A stretch of DNA of 64,000 bases from Tachypleus tridentatus (GCF_004210375.1 NC_134837.1:160683310-160747309); one strand, 5' to 3'; shown: positions 45,201 through 50,491, counted from the stretch's first letter. The notes: generated from the sequence alone by a model not told the origin. Translations and numbers: made by a program.

Positions 45201-47560
45201 AATTTACAACTTGATTTTAATTTTATAGTATAAGTAAATAAATCGAACTTGTTGTGATAAAACTAATTATGTAGCTTATATAATTATTATACCTCATAAC
45301 TGTTGAGGAGTTTAGGATTCATTCTTATCTTTTTGTATTCGTCATGTATGCAAGTTTGGCTTTAAAGTATTAATTTATTATATCCTTACGTTGGGCTTTA
45401 TTATTTACTCTTTTTATCTTTTACCAGTTCATATGACAACGTACAGGTATAATTTCATTGCCTGTTATTCCCGGCTTTCTTCTATTCTTGAAATGGATAC
45501 CTTAATGGCGCAACATGCACAGCGAAAGGTTTGTACGTTTTCCTTCAAATTTTAGCGAAGCCGATATCAATTTATGACAGGTTTATCAAATGGCTAACTC
45601 CTATCTACAACCAGATTAGATACAAAAATAAAACACATTAGATATCGTAAGTTGTTTATTATAAAGTGAGGGGAATGCTTAGTTTGTTTTTCATAATTTA
45701 GCTGCCCAGTGCTTGTTTGTTTTATAATTTCTGTGCGAAGCTAGCAACGAGCTATCTGACATAACCGTCTCTTATTTTCAACTGTTATACTAGAGTAAAG
45801 GTAAACGTAAGCACCCATTAACGGTACTTATTCTTATCCCCCCGAATACTGGGATTCGACCCTCACTCCAACAGGATACCCACGGTCAAAACGCATACAA
45901 TGATTCTTTTAATAGCAACGGGATACGAACCATAAATCCTCTGACTCACCAGCTAACAATTAAGATACGTCCATATCTAATCTACAGCTCTTTAACTAAT
46001 AAGCACATTTGGCTGTTATCAAACTTAAATATGTCAGTTGAATGTATTATTAAACAACAATAGAAATATTTATTTTGCAAAATCTCTTGCCAAAGTATGC
46101 ATATTTATCAGGATCAATTTATGAATTACATAAGCTTTTAACAGAACTATCATTCTTTTCGACCTGTGCTAAATTAAAAAACAACATATTTCGTAGCTAA
46201 TTCATTATAAATTTCATTTTTTAAATGTTTTATAAGTGTAGTATACACTTCATGGTTAAATTAGATCATGATGATAACATAGTCTGATATGCATTGGACT
46301 ATCAGTATTGAGTTACCTTGGTTACAGTACCTTCTTCCGTAGGTAAATCTAAACGCACTTTCAAAGGGCAGTTATAAAATATATATATATGTGAATAATT
46401 ATTATCCAATTATCTTTTCTTGAAAGTTTACGCAGTTGTCTCTAGTAATAAAAATAAAAACACTAGCTAAGTAGGAGATGTATGTTTTGTATGTAATGAA
46501 TAAAACTATACGGTAATAAAATATGTTTGATATTTATTAATATTTCCTCTATGTACAAACCTACAACCTTAACTTATAATTATGACTCGAAAGTGGAATT
46601 TCTATATCGTATACTAGGATTTATATAACTTCAGCTAATATGAACGGTCTGAAATATCGTTTCTTTTAGGCTTTCTCTTCACATGAAGTTATTTCTGCCA
46701 AAGAAAGATTATCTCAGCTCCAGGTGTTCCAGACTCAAGTAGACAATATTTGGAGAGAGTTACGCTGGATTATGGACGTTCTCACATTCGCTCGAGACAA
46801 GCACGTGAATGGCGGGATCCCCTTCAGTCGGATTTATCTCTATCAAAAAGACTCTCCTTCTCCACAAAATTCCCCACATCAATCCCCGGTGCAAGAACGC
46901 ACAAATTCTCAATACGAAAGACAAATATCAAAAGATGAAACAACCCCAAGATACTCATTGCGTATTACAATGTCCTCTTCTAGTTTCTCTATTCCCGAAC
47001 CAAGAGGATCTGACGTTACAGAAATCAGACGAACACACTCAACATCCAAACTCTTACACAGTAGTTCAGAATGTGAAGGAATGGATCTCATTCAAAACGA
47101 AACGACAGTTTTCGGACCAAAGGCTAGAAGTTCTGACTCGCTTAGAGTCAGTTTTAATATTGGACATACTGAAAACACAAAAGAATCTGGTATTACCGAT
47201 TCTTCGGGAATAGAACTTTCTTCAAATGAGACATTACAATGTCAAAACGAGGCCATTTTACCCTGGGAAAACAAATCGAATATAAAAGTTTACGTAAATG
47301 AATTAGAATCTTCAAAACGTGGAAGTCGCACAAGTTTCCACCAATTACTGTCTGCGAGAGCTCAAAGAAAGCACGTTCCGAACAATTCCTTAAAAAATTT
47401 CAGTTTTTTCGGAGAAGTCACTGCGCAGGACGTTCAGGAACACGCAAGAAAAAACAAACAAGTCAATTCATCGAAAAAAGAAGAAACCCTGTATACAAGC
47501 ATGTCTGAAACTTCTTTCTTTTCTTTCTTAAACATCCATAGGGACTCTAGTTCAGACTAA
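6018..47560 (+). CDS. ANKFN1: ANKFN1 / wide awake (Nmf9) homologue, 21-exon gene model
   Basis: Homologue of the ankyrin-repeat and fibronectin-III protein ANKFN1 (fly wide awake, mouse Nmf9), a cytoplasmic adaptor needed for neuronal excitability, sleep timing and vestibular function in those animals. The 21 exons total 3711 nt, giving 1236 residues, and all junction phases agree. Residues 1-247 are basic, then Ser/Thr-rich. Residues about 281-341 form two ankyrin-like repeats (VDVNSINGDGFNTLDIAV). Residues about 412-515 form one FN3 domain (RPPDPPKYVQLKVV to TYFVRVAAGNVKGFS). Residues about 515-960 are the conserved ANKFN1 region (NLFASAPKFQKTLKRG, LACLFYNDDKVLV, LPRGLYLGYVKLKSSVDI). The last 275 residues are Ser/Thr-rich. 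An in-frame stop (6012-6014) precedes the chosen ATG. The family call is firm. The first exon rests on phase and composition only. Mammalian proteins may lack small-GTPase-binding regions found in invertebrate homologues; I could not place one here. Confidence 0.88.
6590..7650. other. ANKFN1 intron 1, AT-rich, no gene
   Basis: Opens with a CA/TA simple-repeat patch near 6574-6600. Otherwise it is AT-rich with no supported feature. Confidence 0.5.
7651..7937 (+). repeat. SINE family 1 with 11-bp target-site duplication
   Basis: The element at 7662-7926 is flanked by perfect copies of AAAAACATAAT (7651-7661 and 7927-7937), the hallmark of LINE-mediated insertion. The head starts 'gagcccggcatag' and the body has minor changes. 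Confidence 0.9.
8168..8283 (+). repeat. SINE family 2
   Basis: Short tRNA-derived SINE. It has a box A-like 'tggcacagcggtacc', a diverged box B, and a 3' part 'gcacagatagcccattgtgtagc' ending in 'gcttaattcttaacgaaca'. Confidence 0.8.
8290..10215. other. Intron 1, nothing recognised
   Basis: AT-rich intron sequence. The short open frames here have no recognisable protein character. Confidence 0.5.
10220..10375. repeat. Foldback (MITE-like) hairpin element, copy 1
   Basis: Arms of about 46 bp are inverted copies of each other. The left arm starts TATCTCAGGACGGCTGG at 10220 and the right arm ends with the complement at 10375. The identity is roughly 85-90 percent. The centre contains a small hairpin, GATC-TAAGAA-GGTC, between CTGAAGAT and GAAAC (core 10292-10318). 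The same core lies in the hairpin at 35914-36038, and the arms share ACGGCTnGTwTGGGT. Confidence 0.75.
10411..10530 (-). repeat. SINE family 3
   Basis: Minus-strand copy. The tail is a (TG)n run followed by 'cttatagcaaagccacatcgggctatctgc' read in reverse, and the head ends 'gctgtactagcggggg'. Box A and box B equivalents are present on the minus strand. Confidence 0.85.
11009..11130 (-). repeat. SINE family 2
   Basis: Minus-strand copy with tail 'gtttgtatttaagcacaaag', an internal 'gctgctcaccacgggtattga' and a tRNA-like head ending near 'gccactgaatcc'. Confidence 0.8.
11243..11512 (+). repeat. SINE family 1, full length
   Basis: Close to consensus. The head is 'gacccggcatggccaagcg' with box A, then box B 'gcgggttctcatccccg'. 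The body is intact and the tail is 'caaaactcaaaacaaac'. Confidence 0.92.
11862..12200 (+). promoter_or_regulatory. Putative alternative promoter and first exon: heat-shock-like elements plus TATA box
   Basis: GAAgaTTCtcGAG (11867-11879) and TTCgaGAA (11940-11947) match the alternating GAA/TTC pattern of heat shock elements. The two form a 10-bp inverted repeat, AGATTCTCGA/TCGAGAATCT. A TATAAAAG box at 11962-11969 follows 14 bp later. A start site near 11990-12000 would give a 5' exon ending at the donor-like AAAA|GTAAGC near 12201. The next acceptor is ANKFN1 exon 2 (12953), whose ATG at 12964 is in the ANKFN1 frame. So this may drive an N-terminally shorter isoform. It could also be an unrelated non-coding RNA promoter or coincidence. 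Confidence 0.35.
12202..12795. other. Intron 1, nothing recognised
   Basis: AT-rich, with no supported open frame or repeat. Confidence 0.5.
12798..12898 (+). repeat. SINE family 2, partial
   Basis: Contains 'gtactgcggtattctgtgga', 'gctagaatccgggttt' and the 3' part 'ggccctttgtgtagctttg' followed by 'tgcttaattacgagc'. There is a small internal deletion between box B and the 3' part. Confidence 0.75.
12953..13073 (+). CDS. ANKFN1: ANKFN1 exon 2
   Basis: The acceptor is 'tattttttatag' and the donor is AAA|GTAAGT. It encodes a Ser/Thr-rich segment (VTDEEPSTNSQSSSTSPISL). It contains an ATG at 12964 that could serve as the start if exon 1 is not used. It enters with one base carried from exon 1 and leaves two bases. 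Confidence 0.75.
13074..14360. other. ANKFN1 intron 2, no gene
   Basis: AT-rich intron. Nothing was recognised up to the SINE at 14366. Confidence 0.5.
14366..14646 (+). repeat. SINE family 1, near consensus
   Basis: Among the best-preserved copies: 'gggcccggcatggccaagcg' with box A, 'gcaggttcgcatccccg' as box B, a complete body and an (AAAC)n tail. Confidence 0.95.
14713..14965 (+). repeat. Degenerate minisatellite with alternating 46-bp and 34-bp units
   Basis: Imperfect tandem units begin '(a)gtttactgcaa' and end '...taataacaact'. The order appears to be A (about 47 bp), B (34), A (45), A (46), B (34), A (46). B units are shortened A units lacking the 'aaagtagtgagc' part. Confidence 0.6.
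15144..15257 (+). CDS. ANKFN1: ANKFN1 exon 3
   Basis: The acceptor is 'tttttccag'. The donor GT|GTAAGA was preferred over the GTGTAA two bases upstream, because only it keeps frame with exon 4. It encodes GEQPRTGLAKLARFLTLKER. Confidence 0.85.
15800..16800 (+). mobile_element. Degenerate non-LTR retrotransposon fragment (reverse transcriptase C-terminal part)
   Basis: Broken frames match the end of an invertebrate non-LTR reverse transcriptase: DDTTFLAREER at about 15853 (the YADD-type motif region), then LNKFHYLGSIISDNLSLDDE at about 16030. Beyond 16128 the reading frame is interrupted by stops and shifts. The end (about 16490-16640) resembles the 'GRPKLRFKD..KRDLK' tail of such elements. 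It lies in ANKFN1 intron 3, sense orientation, and is inactive. Confidence 0.7.
16934..17173 (-). repeat. SINE family 1, tail truncated
   Basis: Minus-strand copy starting at 'tttgcgcaatactacacgag' and ending 'ggccatgccgggcc'. Part of the head is shortened around 17110-17130. Confidence 0.88.
17175..18054. other. Intron 3, nothing recognised
   Basis: Mixed composition. At 17750-17980 frames are open on both strands, but I see no family signal. Confidence 0.4.
18269..18567 (+). CDS. ANKFN1: ANKFN1 exon 4
   Basis: The acceptor is 'gatatttgatttcag' and the donor is ACAG|GTGGGT. It encodes RGASTLRRANSIDSVIGV, then a Ser/Thr/Pro/Asn-rich low-complexity stretch. It enters with two carried bases (completing Val) and leaves one base, matching exon 5. 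Confidence 0.9.
18786..19698 (+). repeat. 459-bp tandem duplication (two copies)
   Basis: 18786-19239 and 19245-19698 are nearly identical at an offset of exactly 459 bp, with only a handful of substitutions. Each unit begins 'acaaatgttcgcaaataaat' and ends 'tcaatagcctaacacact'. The 3' half of each unit ('cccgtccctaattgttaata') vaguely resembles a decayed minus-strand family 1 SINE. It lies in ANKFN1 intron 4 and looks recent. Confidence 0.93.
19699..22998. other. Intron 4, no supported gene
   Basis: Mostly AT-rich. At 21733-22147, frames of 97 to 121 codons are open on both strands in a GC-richer patch (21840-22150). The translations show no family signal. Confidence 0.45.
23000..23173 (+). 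repeat. SINE family 1, 5'-truncated
   Basis: Lacks the tRNA-like head. It starts within 'ttatatgtgacggtcaatcc' and runs to an (AAAC)n tail. It sits tail to tail with the next copy, with about 30 bp between. Confidence 0.9.
23203..23456 (-). repeat. SINE family 1
   Basis: Minus-strand copy with a short internal deletion after 'gcagtataacacaag'. The head ends 'ggccgtgccgggcc'. It forms an inverted pair with the preceding copy. Confidence 0.9.
23458..24640. other. Intron 4, nothing recognised
   Basis: AT-rich intron sequence with no supported open frame. Confidence 0.5.
24645..24960 (+). repeat. Imperfect tandem repeat, three units of about 100-118 bp
   Basis: Units begin at 'ttcaccaaaatg' (24651), 'ttcaccagatttggtatgaa' (24769) and 'ttcatcaaatttggcatgga' (24871). 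Each is followed by 'gattt/gcttactgggt' or a variant and a T-rich stretch. Confidence 0.65.
25644..25899 (-). repeat. SINE family 1, diverged
   Basis: Minus-strand copy from 'attgaatttcgcgtaaagct' to 'atgccgggc', with several small insertions and deletions. Confidence 0.88.
25900..27180. other. Intron 4; possible very old SINE
   Basis: Mostly unremarkable. At 26347-26600 weak similarity to a minus-strand family 1 SINE is visible ('gtctcgcgtaaaattacg', 'ggaaggcgactagtcaac'). Confidence 0.35.
27181..27454 (-). repeat. SINE family 1, near full length
   Basis: Minus-strand copy with a well-preserved body and head ending 'ggccatgccgggcc'. The tail region 'agaattaaccacaaagatac' is altered. Confidence 0.93.
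27501..27608 (+). repeat. SINE family 2, diverged
   Basis: Contains 'aaaccggattttgataccttt' and the shared 3' motif 'tagcccaaagtgtagctttg' followed by 'tgtttaatttcgaac'. Confidence 0.7.
28013..28130 (-). repeat. SINE family 3
   Basis: Minus-strand copy. A (TG) tail precedes 'cttataacaaagccacattg', then 'ccaccgaggggactcgaacc', with the head ending 'cccagcggggga'. Confidence 0.85.
28217..28443 (-). repeat. SINE family 1 with internal deletion, followed by (AT)n
   Basis: About 80 bp of the body is missing: 'gccgttcataattttaccaa' joins the start of the body directly to its later part. The head ends at 28414. A short (AT)n microsatellite lies at 28421-28443. Confidence 0.88.
28592..28693 (+). 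CDS. ANKFN1: ANKFN1 exon 5
   Basis: The acceptor is 'tcactctaatacag' and the donor is CAAG|GTATTT. It encodes DVFLEGLALAKGEKKRLEKL and FNIDLQ, leading into the ankyrin region. It enters with one carried base and leaves one. Confidence 0.93.
28694..29411. other. ANKFN1 intron 5
   Basis: AT-rich; nothing recognised. Confidence 0.5.
29412..29490 (+). CDS. ANKFN1: ANKFN1 exon 6 (ankyrin repeat)
   Basis: Only 79 nt. The acceptor is 'taattttctgtag' and the donor is ATAG|GTAGGG. It encodes LFVAVEQEHVERARSILV and TTDVDVN, a typical ankyrin helix pair and turn. Without it exons 5 and 7 would be out of frame, which confirms it. Confidence 0.95.
29491..30252. other. ANKFN1 intron 6, left part
   Basis: AT-rich; nothing recognised before the SINE at 30254. 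Confidence 0.5.
30254..30532 (-). repeat. SINE family 1, full length
   Basis: Minus-strand copy with a (GTTT)n tail, complete body and a slightly diverged head end, 'ggccatgcagtgctc'. Confidence 0.92.
30533..31713. other. ANKFN1 intron 6, right part
   Basis: AT-rich; nothing recognised. Confidence 0.5.
31714..31817 (+). CDS. ANKFN1: ANKFN1 exon 7 (ankyrin repeat)
   Basis: The acceptor is 'ttttacatgatag' and the donor is CTTT|GTAAGC. It encodes INGDGFNTLDIAVMTNCV then MLQYHGGKESK, the second ankyrin repeat. Confidence 0.95.
31818..32504. other. ANKFN1 intron 7
   Basis: AT-rich; nothing recognised. Confidence 0.5.
32505..32635 (+). CDS. ANKFN1: ANKFN1 exon 8
   Basis: The acceptor is 'cttcttttcctag' and the donor is AAAG|GTTGGA, a weaker donor. 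It encodes SRASHLISLVNEAERCENDL, a predicted helical linker between the ankyrin and FN3 parts. It ends in phase 0. Confidence 0.92.
32773..32926 (-). repeat. SINE family 1, fragment with deletions
   Basis: Minus-strand remnant with body segments missing ('aagactagccaactcttggg' joins separated parts). It ends before the tRNA-like head. Confidence 0.8.
33475..33553 (+). CDS. ANKFN1: ANKFN1 exon 9
   Basis: The acceptor is 'cctttcttcctcaag' and the donor is ATAC|GTGAGT. It encodes EKERQLTLWQRRLNLLKKML, a basic helix. Phase 0 in, one base out. Confidence 0.93.
33934..34053 (+). CDS. ANKFN1: ANKFN1 exon 10 (FN3, first half)
   Basis: The acceptor is 'attcatgatttag' and the donor is AAAG|GTGAGA. 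It encodes RPPDPPKYVQLKVVGPRAL, the Pro-rich opening and A/B strands of the fibronectin III fold. Confidence 0.95.
34054..35375. other. ANKFN1 intron 10
   Basis: AT-rich intron splitting the FN3 domain. Nothing was recognised. Confidence 0.5.
35376..35564 (+). CDS. ANKFN1: ANKFN1 exon 11 (FN3, second half)
   Basis: The acceptor 'atattcaactag' was chosen because it joins exon 10 in frame as KYK|VEW. The open frame extends further left, but there it is intron. It encodes VEWSRHEDFSLLAG and TYFVRVAAGNVKGFS, the conserved Tyr and Gly of the later FN3 strands. The donor is TCTA|GTGAGT. Confidence 0.94.
35914..36038. repeat. Foldback (MITE-like) hairpin element, copy 2
   Basis: Arms AAAAACGGCTCGTTTGGGTT (from 35922) and the perfect inverse ending at 36031 are 21 bp long, and extend outward with a one-base gap. 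The core at 35952-35978 repeats that of 10292-10318: GACC-GAAGAA-GGTC flanked by CTGACGAT and GAAAC. One C/T change preserves pairing. It lies in ANKFN1 intron 11. Confidence 0.8.
36192..36305 (+). CDS. ANKFN1: ANKFN1 exon 12
   Basis: The acceptor is 'cattatcttag' and the donor is AAAG|GTGTGT. It encodes SWKDVENKSTRG, then LENLFLQVIKSRSAYESEVK. The SSW-D element directly after FN3 is typical of the family. Confidence 0.93.
36428..36723 (-). repeat. SINE family 1 with 11-bp target-site duplication
   Basis: The element 36439-36712 is flanked by perfect TATATTCAGTT copies (36428-36438 and 36713-36723). It is a minus-strand copy with a complete body and a diverged head end, 'ctataccgagcccg'. Confidence 0.93.
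36725..37549. other. ANKFN1 intron 12, right part
   Basis: AT-rich; nothing recognised. Confidence 0.5.
37550..37658 (+). CDS. ANKFN1: ANKFN1 exon 13 (GC donor)
   Basis: The acceptor is 'ctttcttatttcag'. It encodes LLEQVTDTPHQQRRQVKRTI, then NLFASAPKFQKTLK. The only donor that keeps frame with exon 14 is AGAG|GCAAGT, a GC donor. The nearby GTATTT at 37663 would leave phase 0 and hit a stop in exon 14. Confidence 0.92.
37659..37910 (+). other. GC-AG intron of ANKFN1
   Basis: This 252-bp intron begins GCAAGT and ends 'cttctttag'. All other introns in the model begin with GT. A strong match to the U1 pairing positions around the GC is typical of this minority class. Confidence 0.85.
37911..38043 (+). 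CDS. ANKFN1: ANKFN1 exon 14
   Basis: The acceptor is 'gattatcttctttag' and the donor is AAG|GTGAAC. It encodes GVFLACLFYNDDKVLVTTEE, then LPVVEVDETYPSTLH, one of the best-conserved blocks of the family. Confidence 0.96.
38323..38430 (+). repeat. SINE family 2
   Basis: Contains 'acaatagaatccgggtttcg', 'ataccggtggtgatcagcg' and the 3' motif 'cagatagtccatcgtgttgc'. Confidence 0.8.
38851..39020 (+). repeat. Old tRNA-derived SINE, family 1-like
   Basis: The tRNA-like head 'gagccaggcgtggcctcaat' and a box B-like 'ccaaggttcttgagctc' precede a decayed body ('gacaatcaatcctactatga'). Confidence 0.55.
39041..39165 (-). repeat. SINE family 3
   Basis: Minus-strand copy with a TG-rich tail, then 'atagcaaagctacatcgagc' and 'gaagaattgaacccctgatt'. 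The head is diverged. Confidence 0.78.
39166..40059. other. ANKFN1 intron 14, right part
   Basis: AT-rich; nothing recognised. Confidence 0.5.
40060..40173 (+). CDS. ANKFN1: ANKFN1 exon 15
   Basis: The acceptor is 'tatatgtag' and the donor is CAG|GTAATG. It encodes VACTWEDIKTLRQDMEKSQS then LLHFRSKLLQAVEQMQ, probably helical. Phase 0 on both sides. Confidence 0.94.
40466..40741 (+). repeat. SINE family 1, near consensus
   Basis: Starts 'ggcccggcatggccaagcg' (box A), has box B 'gcgggttcgaaacccag', a full body and an (AAAC)n tail. Imperfect TTATT-rich flanks may be decayed target-site copies. Confidence 0.95.
40976..41206 (+). CDS. ANKFN1: ANKFN1 exon 16
   Basis: The acceptor is 'gtggaattttccag' and the donor is CAG|GTAATC. 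It encodes MALGVQDLGQLYYRPIKDRE then SVRWLPLTKILRKLP. Phase 0 on both sides. Confidence 0.95.
41207..42680. other. ANKFN1 intron 16
   Basis: AT-rich; open frames on both strands at 42306-42623 show no protein signal. No repeat was recognised. Confidence 0.5.
42681..42847 (+). CDS. ANKFN1: ANKFN1 exon 17
   Basis: The acceptor is 'taatattttacag' and the donor is TCAAG|GTAAGA. It encodes PLPRGLYLGYVKLKSSVDII and RVLVPHKTPNVIPFYRIREN, the most diagnostic ANKFN1/WAKE block. It leaves two bases. Confidence 0.97.
42848..43450. other. ANKFN1 intron 17, left part
   Basis: AT-rich; nothing recognised. Confidence 0.5.
43452..43670 (+). repeat. SINE family 1, 5'-truncated
   Basis: Starts within the tRNA-like head at 'gtaatccccgtcgtaccaaa' and continues through the body to an AAAC-rich tail. 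Confidence 0.9.
43936..43960. repeat. (CA)n microsatellite
   Basis: A short run of CA dinucleotides following 'atatata'. Confidence 0.9.
44030..44216 (-). repeat. SINE family 2 next to a SINE family 1 tail fragment
   Basis: 44030-44150 is a minus-strand family 2 copy ('ctctgcccattgcggctatc', head 'gagccactgagat'). 44151-44216 looks like the plus-strand 3' end of family 1 ('attagagacggcgacaaata', 'cagtagctttgcag'). Confidence 0.65.
44525..44677 (+). CDS. ANKFN1: ANKFN1 exon 18
   Basis: The acceptor is 'aatgtttcattag' and the donor is ACAG|GTAACA. It encodes EEWEWLKAQEFEESTAAPS then KAISLATRNLFSYYDIPFEE. It enters and leaves with two carried bases. Confidence 0.95.
44934..45088 (+). CDS. ANKFN1: ANKFN1 exon 19
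   Basis: The acceptor is 'aatttgttttcag' and the donor is ATAC|GTAAGG. It encodes LYDVDVIELSPNVSFLLILP and PVENICAIPGQYDSLTSRVD, strongly family-like. Confidence 0.96.
45428..45528 (+). CDS. ANKFN1: ANKFN1 exon 20
   Basis: The acceptor is 'tatcttttaccag' and the donor is AAAG|GTTTGT. It encodes HMTTYRYNFIACYSRLSSIL then EMDTLMAQHAQRK. It ends in phase 0. Confidence 0.94.
45711..45963 (-). repeat. SINE family 1, very old copy
   Basis: Minus-strand copy recognisable from 'gtgcgaagctagcaacgagc' through 'ctgggattcgaccctcactc' to a decayed head. Confidence 0.65.
45964..46669. other. ANKFN1 intron 20, right part
   Basis: AT-rich with a short (AT)n run near 46380; nothing else recognised. Confidence 0.5.
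46670..47560 (+). CDS. ANKFN1: ANKFN1 exon 21 (terminal)
   Basis: The acceptor is 'atcgtttcttttag' and the stop is TAA at 47558-47560. The first 60 residues are conserved (RLSQLQVFQTQVDNIWRELR, then WIMDVLTFARDK). The remaining 235 or so form a Ser/Thr/Asn-rich tail with scattered charged patches and no recognisable domain, likely disordered. It is by far the largest exon (891 nt). Confidence 0.95.
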   Translation, partial: AFSSHEVISAKERLSQLQVFQTQVDNIWRELRWIMDVLTFARDKHVNGGIPFSRIYLYQKDSPSPQNSPHQSPVQERTNSQYERQISKDETTPRYSLRITMSSSSFSIPEPRGSDVTEIRRTHSTSKLLHSSSECEGMDLIQNETTVFGPKARSSDSLRVSFNIGHTENTKESGITDSSGIELSSNETLQCQNEAILPWENKSNIKVYVNELESSKRGSRTSFHQLLSARAQRKHVPNNSLKNFSFFGEVTAQDVQEHARKNKQVNSSKKEETLYTSMSETSFFSFLNIHRDSSSD

Positions 47561-48305
47561 AGTGTTTACATGACATAAAAAAGAACAAAAAACAATGAAT
47601 GACATTCCGTGGAATATGTTACGATACGAGTAAGATGTAAATGTCGATGTCATTGAGAAAGATCAGCTCAATCTACTTCTGACTCCCACAATATTTATTA
47701 CACATCTTTCCCATATTTTGAGCTGGAATGTGAAATATTTATAACATATGGTTATCCGTTGATCTCTGCATACTTAAGATAAACTATACTTATTACGAAT
47801 ATTGATTACTGAAACAGTTTTATATAAAATGCAGCTGGTTAGACAGGACTTTTATAATACATTCCTTGAAAAAGTGTTAAGTAACTAATGAATATATATT
47901 ATAATATTGTATATATCTGGTTATATTGTGGTGCTTAATCGGCTGTATAATTGTTTCTTTGTTGATTTTGATAACGTTATTTTAATAAGCGTTATATGGG
48001 AGCCGTTTGTATATGTTCATTATTGTGCAATTTGGAGACAAAATGTTAATATATGATGAAGACGCATTTAGTTTCTGTTCCAACACTGGCTTCTTTCCTC
48101 AGTTTGAAAAAAGTCCTCCATTGTGTGGATGTCATGCATGGTGGTAAATACGTTTGTGACACCGAACTCCTTCGACTGTACAAATATTTAGATTAAAGGC
48201 CTAACTATTGCAGATCTAAACAGAAATGTTGTTACTAACCTTTATATGGGCAGAAGATTACAAAATGCATCATAATACTACAATAAATTCAAGTGTTCAA
48301 GTTGT
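47561..48305 (+). other. ANKFN1: ANKFN1 3' UTR with poly(A) signal
   Basis: No open frame follows the stop. AATAAA at 48282-48287 with a downstream GT-rich stretch ('gttgtactgttgtttc') is the best poly(A) site. ATTAAA near 48193 is an alternative. Confidence 0.55.
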
Positions 48306-48765
48306 ACTGTTGTTTCTTTCATAATGTCAAACAGTTTAACACTGTGATTAAACCTTTTTTTTTCAGATAAAAGCGTTTGACAATATCATTAAGTTGATAC
48401 ACCTGAAATTTTATGAATGCTTGGTAATGTTGTTGTTTAACTGTTAACTGTGTAATGATTGATTAATTTTGCGAAAAAAATATTTTTATAGGGTCCAATC
48501 TCATTCTTATTGTATACATAGCATGCTAGTAATTTTTAGTAGCTTCTAACTTAAAAATAATAGATTTGGAAAATGTCCTCTTTTACAAACCATAATTTAC
48601 TAAACCCATTTCATAAGGAATTGTACGTAGCCATGAGCATATATTATACATCTTGCAGCAAGATTTCTAGAAAGAAATACACTATAGAACTGATTTACAT
48701 TTGTTCTGTTATTTAAAGGTATAAAAACTTTCTTCCAACTTCCAGTAATCCCTTTCTCGATGGAG

Positions 48766-49854
48766 TATATCTTTCCACTAGTTCCACAGTTTTCTTTAGT
48801 GTAACTTTCCACTAATTCCCCAGTTTTCTTTAGAATAACTTTCCACTAGTTCCCCAGTTTTCTTTAGAATAACTTTCCACTAGTTCTCCAGTTTTCTTTA
48901 GTATAATTTTCCACTAGTTCCTCAGTTTTCTTTAGTATAACTTTCCACTAGTTCCTCAGTTTTTTTTAGTGTAACTTTCCACTAGTTCCTCAGTTTTCTT
49001 TAGTGTAACTTTCCACTAGTTCCTCAGTTTTCTCTAGTGTAACTTTCCACTAGTTCCCCAGTTTTCTTTAGTATAACTTTCTACTAGTTCTTCAGTTTTC
49101 TTTAGTATAACTTTCCACTAGTTCCTCAGTTTTCTTTAGTGTAACTTTCCACTAGTTCCTCAGTTTTCTTTAGTGTAACTTTCCACTAGTTCCTCAGTTT
49201 TCTTTAGTGTAACTTTCCACTAGTTCCCCAGTTTTCTTTAGTATAACTTTCCACTAGTTCCTCAGTTTTCTTTAGTATAACTTTCCACTAGTTCCTCAGT
49301 TTTCTTTAGTGTAACTTTCCACTAGTTCCTCAGTTTTCTTTAGTGTAACTTTCCACTAGTTCTCCAGTTTTCTTTAGTATAATTTTCCACTAGTTTCTCA
49401 GTTTTCTTTAGTATAACTTTCCACTAGTTCCTCAGTTTTTTTTAGTGTAACTTTCCACTAGTTCCTCAGTTTTCTTTAGTGTAACTTTCCATTAGTTCCT
49501 CAGTTTTCTCTAGTGTAACTTTCCACTAGTTCCCCAGTTTTCTTTAGTATAACTTTCTACTAGTTCCTCAGTTTTCTTTAGTATAACTTTCCACTAGTTC
49601 CTCAGTTTTCTTTAGTGTAACTTTCCACTAGTTCCTCAGTTTTCTTTAGTGTAACTTTCCACTAGTTCCCCAGTTTTCTTTAGTATAACTTTCCATTAGT
49701 TCCCCAGTTTTCTTTAGTATAACTTTCCACTAGTTCCCCAGTTTTCTTTAGTATAACTTTCCACTAGTTCCCCAGTTTTCTTTAGTATAACCTTTCCACT
49801 AGTACCCCAGTTTTTTTAGTATACCTTTCCACCATCTTCTCCGTTTTTTATTTT
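48766..49854. repeat. 34-bp minisatellite, about 31-32 units, with a 476-bp higher-order repeat
   Basis: Tandem 34-bp units contain 'taactttccactagttcc' and 'cagttttctttag'. The array lies about 480 bp beyond the likely ANKFN1 poly(A) site. Variant units (ATAATTTTCC at 48903 and 49379; CAGTTTTTTTTAG at 48957 and 49433) recur at an offset of 476 bp, which is 14 units. So a 14-unit block was duplicated as a whole. Confidence 0.95.
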
Positions 49855-50490
49855 AGTAAACGTAGATGTTATGTGACTCTCTATGACTATTTTCAAAACA
49901 TCAAGTATAATATTTTTATGTTCAAATACAACAGTGTCTTCTCACTCTTCCTTTACATATTTTCAAATGTATGTTTGTATTTATACAGTATGTTTAAAAT
50001 TACTGATTAATTGAGACTTCATTTAAACTAAAATGGGCCAAATATTTTTTTAAATGATAAATATATAATGGTATTTAAAAAGTAATTATAATCGAATCAT
50101 GATTTATCTTATCAAAATCATGAACTTATAGATAACAAATGATGACTAAACTTAATGGCCAGCTATTCAATAACTCAACACTATGACTTGTATTTAAAAT
50201 ACATGTACGGCGTCTGTTTCAAAATCGTTACATCAACTATGTATATGTATTGTGTTTAAATGCAAAGCGAGCTATATTTTGTGCCTTGTTTGCAGCTTCT
50301 TATTGATATAGTTATTAACAATTGCCAAAAAGTGAAAATAATAAATATTTGCACCCTGCAGCTTCCATACGTGTAAGTGAATGATGTAATATACTTTTTA
50401 ATTCAATAATGAATCTTTATAACTCAGATAAAGTGAGTATGATTTTTTTATTTTGCATGAAAAGTAATGGGTGTTTACTATTTTTCTAGC
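49855..50490. other. Intergenic, nothing recognised
   Basis: AT-rich with no supported open frame. Confidence 0.5.
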
Positions 50491-50491
50491 T

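Noticed and set aside
46809..47213. 134-codon frame overlapping the last ANKFN1 exon
   Set aside because: It is a shifted-frame shadow of the conserved exon 21.
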